NCBI GenBank assembly: GCA_016704345.1
Contig: JADJAH010000009.1
Span: 62,001-126,000 of the forward strand
DNA from: Ignavibacteria bacterium
GTDB lineage: Bacteria; Bacteroidota; Ignavibacteria; Tepidaquicellales; Tepidaquicellaceae
Direction: 5' to 3'
DNA: 64,000 nucleotides
In this document: positions 37,155 to 46,154 of the stretch, in pieces
How the letters are laid out: every line of letters starts with the position of its first letter
Numbering within the stretch: the stretch's first letter is position 1
Notes under the pieces: generated by a model
The model's database searches: none
What the model was told of the DNA's origin: nothing
What the model saw: only the letters and a program-made list of their open reading frames with translations
Program-made: the position numbers and the translations under genes

Positions 37155-37536
37155 GGCGAACTTAACGACTTCAAGAAGCGGCGGCAAAGGCGGACAGAAC
37201 GTGAACAAAGTTGAGACAAAGGTTCAGCTTCATTTCAATATTTCTGAAAGCATACTCCTTGAAGAATTTGAGAAAGAAATTCTTTTTGATAAACTGTCGG
37301 GAAAAATCTCTTTGGAAGGAAATATTATTGTATCTGCCGAAAGTGAGCGTTCACAATATCGCAACAGGGTCAAAGCGGAAGAAAAGCTGAACAGGCTCAT
37401 CAACAAAGCTTTAACTCCACAAAGGCCAAGGTTTGAAACCAAGCCCGGTGCAAAAGCTGTTGCCAAGAGGCTTGCTGAGAAGAAAATTCAGTCCATCAAA
37501 AAGGTGCTTCGGAAGAAGACCGATGATGAAGATTAG
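37114..37536 (+). CDS. arfB: Peptidyl-tRNA hydrolase ArfB/YaeJ (ribosome rescue)
   Basis: 140-residue release-factor-like protein with the catalytic GGQ motif (about residues 26-28, in SRSGGKGGQNVNKVETK) and a basic C-terminal tail (RLAEKKIQSIKKVLRKK) that in ArfB enters the empty mRNA channel of stalled ribosomes. I start it at the ATG at 37114; the ATG at 37123 is equally good. It begins inside the 3' end of lpd in another frame and its stop overlaps the stop of convergent aceF by 4 bp, an unusually tight packing. Confidence 0.9.
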   Translation: MTSMHSDGRNFATEANLTTSRSGGKGGQNVNKVETKVQLHFNISESILLEEFEKEILFDKLSGKISLEGNIIVSAESERSQYRNRVKAEEKLNRLINKALTPQRPRFETKPGAKAVAKRLAEKKIQSIKKVLRKKTDDED

Positions 37537-38840
37537 AGAAATATGCTGAGCGGATTTTCCAGTGCGTTGCAGATCCATCTTAAGAATCTCGCTGCAGCCG
37601 CTCCGTCAATTATTCTATGATCGTAAGTCAGCGACAAAGGCAGCATTAACTTCGGGAGAAATTTTTCCCCTATATATACCGGCTCCCATGAAGACCGCGA
37701 AACACCCATAATTGCTACCTGCGGGGAATATACAATAGGAGTGAATCCGGTTCCTCCAATTCCTCCGAGATTAGAAATAGTAAAATTTCCGCCATCCATT
37801 TCATCGGGAGTAATTTTTTTCATTCTTGCTTTCTCGGCAAGTTCACTTATCTCCACAGAAATTTCAGTAATGCTTTTCGAATCGGCGTTCTTTACAACAG
37901 GAACCAGCAATCCCCTGTCTGTATCAACCGCAATTCCAATGTTGCAATATTCTTTGAATACAATTTCTCTTCTTGCAAGATCAATGCTCGTATTGAAATT
38001 TGGAAACTCTTTTAATGCTAAAGCGGATACTGCTGTTAGGATTGACGTGACGGTAAGTTTTCCCCCCGCTTTTTCAACTTCACCGGAGTATTTTTTTCTG
38101 AACTCTTCAAGAGAAGTTATATCTGCTTTGTCAAATTGTGTCACCATTGGAATTGTTGACCACGCATAAGTCATTGAGTCAGCCGTGATCGATCTGACCT
38201 TACTCATCGGTTCTATCCTGACTTTTCCCCACTTGCTGAAATCCGGTAATGGTTTCTGCGACGTTATTGTGCTTGCTGAAGCTCCGGCTGACATCCTTTC
38301 TTTCACATGAAGTTTCACATCATCTTCTGTAATTCTTCCTGAAGTGCCTCCGCCTCTTACCAAAGCAATATCAACACCGAGCTCCCTTGCGAGTCTTCTA
38401 ACAGAAGGTGAAGCCGGAGCAGAAACAGTCGCTGACTGTACAATTTCTGCTGGCTTAGAGATTTCCAATACTTTTTCAATCACCGGTTCGGGCGATTCCA
38501 AAACAGCAGTTTCTTCTTTCTTAACCTGCGGGATAGTTGTTGAAATTTCTGATGAAGTTAACTGTTCTTTTTCATCCTTTTTTTCAGTAGTGCCTGCTGT
38601 ACCATTTGATTCGACCTTAAGTATCACTTGTCCGATCTTTATCTTCTCACCTTCTTTGACATTCAACTCCTTAACCTCACCGCTTTCTGTTGAAGGCACT
38701 TCAAATACTGCCTTGTCTGTCTCCAGCTCTATCACCGGCTGATCTGCTTTTATAACATCTCCGACTTTGACAAGCACTTTCACTACGTCACCCGATTCTA
38801 TGTTCTCGGAAACTTCCGGCAGTAATACTTCTTTGATCAT
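37533..38840 (-). CDS. aceF: Dihydrolipoamide acetyltransferase (E2 of pyruvate dehydrogenase)
   Basis: 435-residue E2 with one lipoyl domain (about 1-78; lipoylated Lys43 in ELETDKAVFEVP), a long flexible linker (about 80-140), a peripheral subunit-binding domain (SPSVRRLARELGVDI to GRITEDDV, about 147-180) and the catalytic acetyltransferase core with His408 and Asp412 in YDHRIIDG. Starts 13 bp after aceE. A single lipoyl domain contrasts with the three of Escherichia coli. Confidence 0.95.
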   Translation of the reverse strand: MIKEVLLPEVSENIESGDVVKVLVKVGDVIKADQPVIELETDKAVFEVPSTESGEVKELNVKEGEKIKIGQVILKVESNGTAGTTEKKDEKEQLTSSEISTTIPQVKKEETAVLESPEPVIEKVLEISKPAEIVQSATVSAPASPSVRRLARELGVDIALVRGGGTSGRITEDDVKLHVKERMSAGASASTITSQKPLPDFSKWGKVRIEPMSKVRSITADSMTYAWSTIPMVTQFDKADITSLEEFRKKYSGEVEKAGGKLTVTSILTAVSALALKEFPNFNTSIDLARREIVFKEYCNIGIAVDTDRGLLVPVVKNADSKSITEISVEISELAEKARMKKITPDEMDGGNFTISNLGGIGGTGFTPIVYSPQVAIMGVSRSSWEPVYIGEKFLPKLMLPLSLTYDHRIIDGAAAARFLRWICNALENPLSIFL

Positions 38841-38853
38841 TTCAGATTTTAAT

Positions 38854-41523
38854 TTATACCGTTACGGGATTTGGTTTTTCCGGATCCAGATTCATAGCCT
38901 TGATTGCTTTATTAACAACTTCAGCATTGAGACATCCGTCTTTCTTCAGCCCGTTCAATGCGGCAAGCGCTATATACCTGTGATCAACTTCAAAGAAGTT
39001 TCTCAGTTGTTCCCTGCCGTCACTTCTTCCGAATCCATCGGTTCCAAGTATTTCAAAAGTTCCCGGAATCCATTTGCTTATCATTGCCGGCAAAGCCTTC
39101 AGATAATCTGTTGCCGCAACAAAAACTCCTTTTTCGTTTTCAAGTACCTTGGCTATATAAGGAACTTCCTTAGAATCCGGATTCAATCTTTTTTTTCTCT
39201 CAACTTCCGTTGCATCCATATACAATTCTTTGTAACTCGTAGCGCTCCACACATCTGTAGGTATATTGAATTTGTCTTCCAGAAGTCTTGCAGCTTTTAC
39301 ACATTCATTCAGAATAGAGCCGCTTCCGAATAGATGTGCTTTTATTCCGTCAGATTTTTTAGAAGAAGAAATGAATTTGTAGATTCCTTTCACAATTCCT
39401 TCCTCAACACCTTCAGGCATTGCAGGCATTGCATAAGATTCATTCATCGCCGTGATGTAATAGAAAATATCTTCCTGCTTTTCATACATCCTTTCCATTC
39501 CATCTTTGATGATCACTGCGAGTTCATATGCATACGCAGGATCATAAGCTTTGAGATTAGGAACCGACAATGCGAGTATGTGACTGTTGCCATCCTGATG
39601 CTGCAATCCTTCACCGCTAAGAGTTGTCCTGCCTGCGGTTGCGCCGATGAGAAATCCTCTTGTCCTGCTGTCAGCCGCTGCCCAAATAAGATCTCCGATA
39701 CGCTGAAATCCGAACATCGAATAGAATATGAAGAACGGAATCATATTAACACCGTGCATGGCATACGATGTCCCGGCCGCTATGAATGATGACATCGAAC
39801 CGGCTTCGGTAATTCCTTCCTCAAGAATAGCGCCCGTCTTTTCTTCTTTATAAAAAAGCAGACTACCTTTATCCACAGGCTCGTATAGCTGTCCCACGTG
39901 AGAATAAATCCCAACTTGTCTGAACAATGCTTCCATTCCGAATGTCCTTGCTTCATCGGGAACAATCGGCACGACAAACTTGCCTATGCTCTTGTCTTTC
40001 AAAAGCTTGGAAAGCATTTGAACAAATGCCATGGTTGAAGAGACTTCTCTTTCTCCTGAGCCCTTGTAAAATTCTTCGAAGAGATCATCAGAAGGCATCG
40101 GTAGAGCTGCGGCTGAATTTCCCCTTCGCGTCGGAACAAATCCGCCAAGCTCCTGCCTTCGCTGTGTAATATATTTTACTTCTTCGCTTTCCGGCGAAGG
40201 TCTGTAGAATGGAGCTTGGGAGACATTCTCGTCGGATATAGGAATGCCGAACCTGCTTCTGAATTCTCTGAGCTCTTGTTCATTAAGCTTTTTCTGTTGG
40301 TGTGTGATGTTCTTACCTTCACCCGATTCGCCGAGCCCATAACCTTTGATAGTCTTCGCGAGGATAACTGTTGGCGCGCCTTTATGATTTACAGCCGCCT
40401 GATAAGCTGCATAGACTTTTTCGGGATCATGCCCGCCGCGTTTGAGCTTTGCTATTTGCTCATCCGAAAGATGCTTTACAAGTTCAAGAAGCTTTGGATC
40501 TTTTCCAAAGAAATCCTCTCTGATATAGCCCCCGTCTGAAACAGAATACTTCTGGAATTGTCCGTCAACTACTTCATTCATTCTTTCAATGAGTAATCCG
40601 GAATCATCCTTTTCAAGCAGAGGATCCCAGTCACCTCCCCAAATGACTTTTATTACGTTCCATCCTGCACCGCGAAAAGTAGCTTCGAGTTCCTGAATGA
40701 TTTTGCCATTGCCTCTGACCGGTCCGTCGAGTCTCTGGAGATTAGCATTTATAACAAAGATAAGGTTGTCGAGTTTTTCTCTTGATGCAAGAGTAATAGC
40801 GCCGAGTGATTCGGGTTCATCAGTTTCTCCGTCACCAAGGAAAGCCCAAACTTTTTGGTTTGATGTATCCTTGATTCCTCTGTCTTCAAGGTATCTGCAG
40901 AATCTTGCCTGGTAGATCGCCATGATCGGTGAAAGTCCCATAGATACTGTGGGGAACTGCCAGAACCTTGGCATCAGCCATGGATGCGGATAAGAAGAAA
41001 GTCCTCTGTTTGATGACAATTCTCTTCTGAAATTGGCTAGATCTTCTTCGTGAATTCTTCCTTCAAGCATAGCCCTAGCATAAATGCCGGGCGCAGCATG
41101 CCCCTGAAAATAAATCAGATCTCCGCCGCTTGGATGATCGGCGCCTCTGAAGAAATGATTAAACCCAACTTCATACAACGTCGCCGCCGACGCGAATGTT
41201 GAAATGTGTCCGCCAATGCCGTCGAGTTCGCGGTTTGCCCTGACTACCATTGCCATAGCATTCCAGCGAATAATGCTCTTGATGCGTCTCTCTATCTCGC
41301 GGCTGCCGGGATAAACCGGCTGCTTGGTTGGCTGTATGGTATTAAAATACGGTGTGTTTGCTGTGAAATGAACTTCAACTCCGTTCTTCTGCGCCCTTGC
41401 TTGCAGCGTTCGGAGCAATTCGTTGACTCTTTCCGGACCCTGAGTACTGAGAACATAATCCAGAGATTCCATCCATTCCTGATTTTCCTGTTGTTTCCGA
41501 TTATTAGAATCGATTCCTGACAT
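38854..41523 (-). CDS. aceE: Pyruvate dehydrogenase E1, homodimeric type
   Basis: 889-residue thiamine-diphosphate enzyme decarboxylating pyruvate and acetylating the lipoyl arm of E2. The ThDP/Mg motif is LGDGETDEPES to NANLQRLDGPV (about 228-270); HAAPGIYARA and DHPSGGDLIYFQGH are also typical of AceE. Homodimeric E1 of this length is the proteobacterial/actinobacterial kind and not the alpha/beta heterotetramer. ATG at 41523, heading the aceE-aceF unit. Confidence 0.97.
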   Translation of the reverse strand: MSGIDSNNRKQQENQEWMESLDYVLSTQGPERVNELLRTLQARAQKNGVEVHFTANTPYFNTIQPTKQPVYPGSREIERRIKSIIRWNAMAMVVRANRELDGIGGHISTFASAATLYEVGFNHFFRGADHPSGGDLIYFQGHAAPGIYARAMLEGRIHEEDLANFRRELSSNRGLSSYPHPWLMPRFWQFPTVSMGLSPIMAIYQARFCRYLEDRGIKDTSNQKVWAFLGDGETDEPESLGAITLASREKLDNLIFVINANLQRLDGPVRGNGKIIQELEATFRGAGWNVIKVIWGGDWDPLLEKDDSGLLIERMNEVVDGQFQKYSVSDGGYIREDFFGKDPKLLELVKHLSDEQIAKLKRGGHDPEKVYAAYQAAVNHKGAPTVILAKTIKGYGLGESGEGKNITHQQKKLNEQELREFRSRFGIPISDENVSQAPFYRPSPESEEVKYITQRRQELGGFVPTRRGNSAAALPMPSDDLFEEFYKGSGEREVSSTMAFVQMLSKLLKDKSIGKFVVPIVPDEARTFGMEALFRQVGIYSHVGQLYEPVDKGSLLFYKEEKTGAILEEGITEAGSMSSFIAAGTSYAMHGVNMIPFFIFYSMFGFQRIGDLIWAAADSRTRGFLIGATAGRTTLSGEGLQHQDGNSHILALSVPNLKAYDPAYAYELAVIIKDGMERMYEKQEDIFYYITAMNESYAMPAMPEGVEEGIVKGIYKFISSSKKSDGIKAHLFGSGSILNECVKAARLLEDKFNIPTDVWSATSYKELYMDATEVERKKRLNPDSKEVPYIAKVLENEKGVFVAATDYLKALPAMISKWIPGTFEILGTDGFGRSDGREQLRNFFEVDHRYIALAALNGLKKDGCLNAEVVNKAIKAMNLDPEKPNPVTV

Positions 41524-41956
41524 TTATATAATTTTTTAGTTTGGAAAATACCTATTTGAAATTTAAGTATGAACGCCAAACGCTGTTAACACGAATGAAA
41601 TCTAAACTTAAATGTGAAAACTTTGAAAATAACTGTTTATGCCAATAACTTTAATCTTGCGAAAGTTCCTTTTACGTAATCGCTCAATCTCCCGCTTTGT
41701 TTCTAACAATCTTTATTGATATTTCAGAGGAGACTCAGAGCGGACGATGAATCCTGTTTCAGATAATCATTTTTCGAAAGCAACTACATGTCACAATAAC
41801 TTGAAACTTGCGAAAGATCATCTGCAAATAGGGATAACTTATGTCTGTAGGTTGAGAAATGAATTTAGATTTTGTGATCTCCGGAGGGTTTTTTGAGTAA
41901 AAAATTTCAAACTCAATAAGTATATTGCCCCATACGAATTAAACATTCCAAGCGAT
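41524..41956. other. Divergent intergenic region, no gene seen
   Basis: 433 bp between aceE (-) and the aminotransferase (+), with no credible gene. Two similar words of about 22 bp (ctttaatcttgcgaaagtt near 41647 and cttgaaacttgcgaaagat near 41801) form a diverged direct repeat, perhaps remnants of a repeat or a regulator site. Promoters of both neighbours should lie here. Confidence 0.5.
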
Positions 41957-43249
41957 ATGGCTACCGAAACTATTGAATTCAAAGAAAAGAATCTTGTTGT
42001 TTCCTCAATGGCAGAGACTCTTATCGGCTCCGAAATCATCTTCCTTGCATGGCAGATAAATGAGAAGATCGCTAAAGGTCAGAAGATATCAAACCTTACC
42101 ATCGGAGATTTTAATCCAAAGATATTTCCGATCCCATCGAAATTGAAAGAAGAGATAAAGAGAGCATATGATGAAAATGAAACAAACTATCCTCCGGCAG
42201 AAGGATGCATGGAACTTCGAAAGGAAATCTCCGCGTATCTAAAGAGCAAGGCCGGACTTGAATACAAGACAGATGAAATATTAGTTACAAGCGGAGCAAG
42301 GCCGGTGATTTTTGCAGCATATAATACCATTGTTGATGTAGATGAAGTTGTGATCTTCCCGGTTCCATCATGGAACAACAATCATTACACACATCTTACC
42401 AGATCCAGGGCTATTACCGTTGAAACCCGTCCCGAGAATAATTTCATGCCGACAGCTGATGACATTCGCCCGTACATCAAAGAAGCTAATCTCATTTCGC
42501 TTTGTTCGCCGCTGAATCCCACAGGCACTGCATTTACAGAGAATGAGATAAAGAATATTTGCGATCTTGTTCTTGAAGAGAATTACAGAAGAGGTGAGGA
42601 AGCGAAACCGGTGTATGTGCTTTATGATCAGGTTTACTGGCAACTCACACTCGGCGACACAAAGCATTATAATCCTGTAACAGTGAATCCGGAAATGAAG
42701 GACTATACTGTTTTTGTCGATGGTATAAGCAAAGTATTTGCTTCAACCGGCGTAAGGGTTGGTTGGGGATTTGGACCAAAGAAGTTGATTGACAAGATGA
42801 AGTCTATTACTTCTCACATGGGCGCATGGGCTCCAAAAGCAGAACAGATAGCCGTAGCCCGATTCCTGGCAAACGAAGAAGCAGTCAATGAGTATTTGGT
42901 TAATTTCAAGTCGGAGATCGGCAAACGGCTTAACAGTTTCTATGACAGCTTTCTCTCACTTAAGAATGAAGGATTTAATGTTGATGTGATATCACCTCAG
43001 GCATCCATTTTTATGACCGTGAAAGTGGATCTTATCGGAAAGAAGAAAGAAGACGGTTCTGTTATTTCGTGCACGCAGGACATTACAAACTTTCTTATAG
43101 AAGACGCCAAGATTGCTCTTGTGCCTTTTGCTTCGTTTGGAGCTTCTCCTGATTCTACGTGGTACAGAATTTCAGTCGGCACATGCACTATGGACCAGAT
43201 CAATGAAGTGATGGACAGTCTTCGTTTGGCATTGTCTAAACTCAGATAA
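41957..43249 (+). CDS. Class I/II PLP-dependent aminotransferase
   Basis: 430-residue aspartate-aminotransferase-fold enzyme. The PLP lysine is Lys259 in DGISKVFASTGVRVGWG, with the neighbouring Arg typical of fold type I; CSPLNPTGTAF and the C-terminal YRISVGT (substrate-carboxylate Arg) are present. Substrate not predictable; probably an aspartate- or branched-type amino acid. Followed by its own terminator. Confidence 0.93.
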   Translation: MATETIEFKEKNLVVSSMAETLIGSEIIFLAWQINEKIAKGQKISNLTIGDFNPKIFPIPSKLKEEIKRAYDENETNYPPAEGCMELRKEISAYLKSKAGLEYKTDEILVTSGARPVIFAAYNTIVDVDEVVIFPVPSWNNNHYTHLTRSRAITVETRPENNFMPTADDIRPYIKEANLISLCSPLNPTGTAFTENEIKNICDLVLEENYRRGEEAKPVYVLYDQVYWQLTLGDTKHYNPVTVNPEMKDYTVFVDGISKVFASTGVRVGWGFGPKKLIDKMKSITSHMGAWAPKAEQIAVARFLANEEAVNEYLVNFKSEIGKRLNSFYDSFLSLKNEGFNVDVISPQASIFMTVKVDLIGKKKEDGSVISCTQDITNFLIEDAKIALVPFASFGASPDSTWYRISVGTCTMDQINEVMDSLRLALSKLR

Positions 43250-43271
43250 AATATTGTTTCCTATTTTTGTG

Positions 43272-43299
43272 ACGAGAAACTCCGCAAAGAGTTTCTCGT
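43272..43299 (+). terminator. Rho-independent terminator after the aminotransferase
   Basis: An 11-bp perfect stem (acgagaaactc / gagtttctcgt) with a 6-nt loop, followed by a T-rich tail (tttaattta), 22 bp behind the stop codon. Confidence 0.88.
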
Positions 43300-43323
43300 T
43301 TTAATTTATAAGCGGAAAAATTC

Positions 43324-43881
43324 ATGAAGGAAAAAGTAGATCTGCTAAAGTGGATGTTGGAAGACATCAGAAAGGAAACTATAAGCGGTGTCAGCAGTTT
43401 GACAAAAGAACAGCTATTTGCGGTGCCGGAAATTGGAGAATTCCCGGTCGGCGCATATCTTATGCATTTATGTGAATGCGACCTTCACTGGCTGGAAGTG
43501 ATATCAGGAGAAGAACAATCCGATGAGCTTAAGACAAAGTGTTACTCTGACAATTGGTTCGATCCGTCAGGTGAATCATCCCCACCCACGGAAGCGCCGG
43601 AATTAATTGAGTATGCTTCATTACTTAGAGAGACGCGCCAAAAATTTCTTGATTACATCTCATCACTCGATGACAGTGAGCTTGATTCCAGTGTCATTAT
43701 AAAGAGGAAAAGCGGCGAGGTCAGTCTTTCAAAGAAATGGATAGTATATCACATCATCGAACATGAAGCTCATCACAGAGGACAGATGTTTTTGCTTATG
43801 AGACGGGCAGGCTGGAAGAGCGACCACCGGAATAACCACAAGATGACTGAATGGTGGCTGAATCCGGAACAAGAAATATAA
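43324..43881 (+). CDS. DinB-like four-helix-bundle protein
   Basis: 185-residue protein of the DinB/YfiT superfamily. The three metal-binding histidine positions look present: His in YLMHLCECDLHW (about 43-50) and the pair in HIIEHEAHHRGQ (about 146-157). Members bind a divalent metal and include bacillithiol/mycothiol transferases, but many are uncharacterised. PAP2 gene follows after 27 bp. Confidence 0.87.
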   Translation: MKEKVDLLKWMLEDIRKETISGVSSLTKEQLFAVPEIGEFPVGAYLMHLCECDLHWLEVISGEEQSDELKTKCYSDNWFDPSGESSPPTEAPELIEYASLLRETRQKFLDYISSLDDSELDSSVIIKRKSGEVSLSKKWIVYHIIEHEAHHRGQMFLLMRRAGWKSDHRNNHKMTEWWLNPEQEI

Positions 43882-43908
43882 CCCGATTCTGAATTTCAAA
43901 TCCGTCAG

Positions 43909-44694
43909 TTGAAAAAAAGAATAAGAAAGAACAATTTTATCTTCATTAGTTCTCTTACATCTTATGCTCTCCTGGTTATACTCGTAATTTTCTTTCCTCT
44001 TGAGTTCAGCGGGTACAGAAATAGTGATTCGCTGGCACCGGTGTGGTATTTGATAACTGAGTCCGGGGGTTTCTATGGCTCAGCATTCATTTTGATTGCA
44101 CTTTTAGCTTATCTCTATTTTCATTTCCGATCTTCGGGGAAAAGAATGAAGTATCTGTTTGAGCTGATAGTATTGATAATCTTAGTTGAGCTTTCTTCAC
44201 TTGCATTTTCTCAATTATATACAAAAGAGATTGTCAAAGAGCCAAGACCTTCGCAGATGTATTTTGTTGAGAAGGGAGTTATTGAGAAAGGCGGTTTGGA
44301 ATTTTTTTCCATGCCGATGAATGAGAAGAAAAACTATTTGAGGCAAAGAGCTGAAGAAAGGAAGTCGGATCTGGAAGATGTTTATCCACCAATACTTTCA
44401 AGTTGGTCATTCGATACAAGCTTCTCATTCCCATCCGGGCATTCGCAATCATCTTATTTTTTGGGAGTCATGATAGCATTCATAATGTTCAGAGTTTTGC
44501 CGGACAGAAAAAAATTGCTAGCTGTCATCCCACTTGTGTGGGCGCTTCTTGTAAGTCTTTCCCGAGTGATTATCGGTGTTCATTATCCAAGAGATGTTAT
44601 AGCCGGTGCGGCCGTAGGTATTTTTTTTGCATTCATGCTTATTTTGCTTAAGATCACTGACAGAGCATTGAACCTCCCGGCTGAAAAAATCTAG
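43909..44694 (+). CDS. PAP2-family membrane phosphatase
   Basis: 261-residue membrane phosphatase of the type-2 phosphatidic acid phosphatase superfamily, probably acting on a lipid phosphate or undecaprenyl diphosphate at the periplasmic face. The three motifs are seen: KEIVKEPRPS, PSGHS, and SRVIIGVHYPRDV with the catalytic His and Asp. About six helices. Between motifs 1 and 2 is an unusual charged insert of about 60 residues (EKGVIEKGG to EDVYPP). TTG start at 43909; its stop overlaps that of convergent kdsC. Confidence 0.9.
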   Translation: MKKRIRKNNFIFISSLTSYALLVILVIFFPLEFSGYRNSDSLAPVWYLITESGGFYGSAFILIALLAYLYFHFRSSGKRMKYLFELIVLIILVELSSLAFSQLYTKEIVKEPRPSQMYFVEKGVIEKGGLEFFSMPMNEKKNYLRQRAEERKSDLEDVYPPILSSWSFDTSFSFPSGHSQSSYFLGVMIAFIMFRVLPDRKKLLAVIPLVWALLVSLSRVIIGVHYPRDVIAGAAVGIFFAFMLILLKITDRALNLPAEKI

Positions 44695-45188
44695 ATCAGC
44701 TTCTTTGCTTTTAATATCATGTCTATTATCTCACGAACTGCACCGTCTCCGCCATTCTTCTTGCATACATAGTGAACATGCTTTTTAACTTCTTCGATGC
44801 CACTCTTGGGACAAGAAGAAAATCCTACAAGCTTCAGCAATGGAACATCAAATTCATCATCTCCTATGTATGCAAAGTTTTCATCATTCATACTATATTT
44901 CTTTTTTAACTTTGCATAAGGAACAGTCTTGTCATCAATATCTTCAAACAAATAATCTATTCCAAGACGCTCAACTCTGAGCTTATTTACCTTTGAACTC
45001 TTGCCGCTAATTACGGCAAACTTCAGCCCAAGAGCCTTTCCCCTGGTAATACCAAAGCCGTCGTGCGTATGAAACATCTTCATGTCAGTGCCGTCGCTCA
45101 GATAAATTATATGACCCGTGGAAAGGCATCCGTCAAGGTCCATAAGTACAAAGTTGATTTTGGAAAGATCGGGCTTTTTCTTATTCAT
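44691..45188 (-). CDS. kdsC: 3-deoxy-D-manno-octulosonate 8-phosphate phosphatase (KdsC-like HAD)
   Basis: 165-residue C0-type HAD phosphatase. Motif I is MDLDGCLSTG (Asp17, Asp19); FHTHDGFGI is the loop next to the active site; ISGKSS carries motif II; YIGDDEFDVPLL is motif IV. This layout matches KdsC, which makes KDO for the lipopolysaccharide inner core. The substrate could also be another sialic-acid-like sugar phosphate. kdsA, kdsB and kdsD are not nearby. Confidence 0.88.
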   Translation of the reverse strand: MNKKKPDLSKINFVLMDLDGCLSTGHIIYLSDGTDMKMFHTHDGFGITRGKALGLKFAVISGKSSKVNKLRVERLGIDYLFEDIDDKTVPYAKLKKKYSMNDENFAYIGDDEFDVPLLKLVGFSSCPKSGIEEVKKHVHYVCKKNGGDGAVREIIDMILKAKKLI

Positions 45189-45213
45189 GTGTTGAATTTA
45201 TTAGATTATATTT

Positions 45214-45861
45214 TCAGACTTTGAAAGCCGAACGGCAAACATCATTCAGGAAGCAGTTCTCACAATCGGGATTCTTCGCTTTGCATACAAGTCTTCCATG
45301 CTCACCGATCCTCATTGAAAAATGAAATTGATCTTCTTCCGGAACGATCTTCTTCAATTCAAATTCAATTTTATCGGGATCTGTTTCTTCAATAAGTCCG
45401 ATCCTTGAAGCAACTCTTTTCAAATGAGTATCAACTATTATCACATCGTTCTTCCCGAAGCAATTTCCCAATACCACGCTTGCCGATTTTCTGCCGACAC
45501 CGCTTAGCGATGTAAGTTCATCCATTGTGTCAGGGACTTTGCCGCCGTATTTATTCTGAAGTGATTCGCAGATTGAAATAACAGCTCTGGATTTGTTGTT
45601 GAAGAAGTTAACTGACTTAATCTCATTCCGGAATTCATTGATACCATCCTTCAGAATGTCAGCAGGCTTCTTGTATTTCTTCCTGTAAAGCGGAACCATC
45701 ACCATGTTTACTCTAACATCTGTGCATTGCGCGGCAAGCACTGTTGATATCAGCAGTTCAAAGTCATTCTTAAAATCAAGATGACATTTTGCATCCGGAT
45801 AATTTTCTTTGAGTCTGTTAACTACTGTCGCTGTGAGTTTTTTGAGTTGATCTTTTTTCAT
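45214..45861 (-). CDS. nth: Endonuclease III (DNA glycosylase/AP lyase)
   Basis: 215-residue base-excision repair enzyme removing oxidised pyrimidines. The helix-hairpin-helix LSGVGRKSASVVLG contains catalytic Lys125, the catalytic Asp is Asp144 in IIVDTHLKRV, and the [4Fe-4S] cluster ligands are Cys193, Cys200, Cys203 and Cys209 (C-x6-C-x2-C-x5-C). Starts with ATG at 45861; kdsC follows after 25 bp. Confidence 0.97.
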   Translation of the reverse strand: MKKDQLKKLTATVVNRLKENYPDAKCHLDFKNDFELLISTVLAAQCTDVRVNMVMVPLYRKKYKKPADILKDGINEFRNEIKSVNFFNNKSRAVISICESLQNKYGGKVPDTMDELTSLSGVGRKSASVVLGNCFGKNDVIIVDTHLKRVASRIGLIEETDPDKIEFELKKIVPEEDQFHFSMRIGEHGRLVCKAKNPDCENCFLNDVCRSAFKV

Positions 45862-46154
45862 GAAAGTCCGGCAAGATATTGAAAATATCAGTCATTAAAA
45901 ACGAACTATACTTGCGGTGACGAAAGAGCAATAAAGTTAATGAGATGCTGTAAGTAATGGATATGCTGTTTGCATATGTTTTGTGCAGTCAAGATCATTT
46001 GAGGAGATCATGAGTTCATTCAAAGATAATATTTAGATTTCAGAAGTTTATGCGCAAATAGTCATACAGGTATTAGACTAACATTTCTTTTTTATCGTTA
46101 TATATTTGCTTAAATAATTTGAATGAATGCATACCCAAAAATAGAGGGGGAAGT

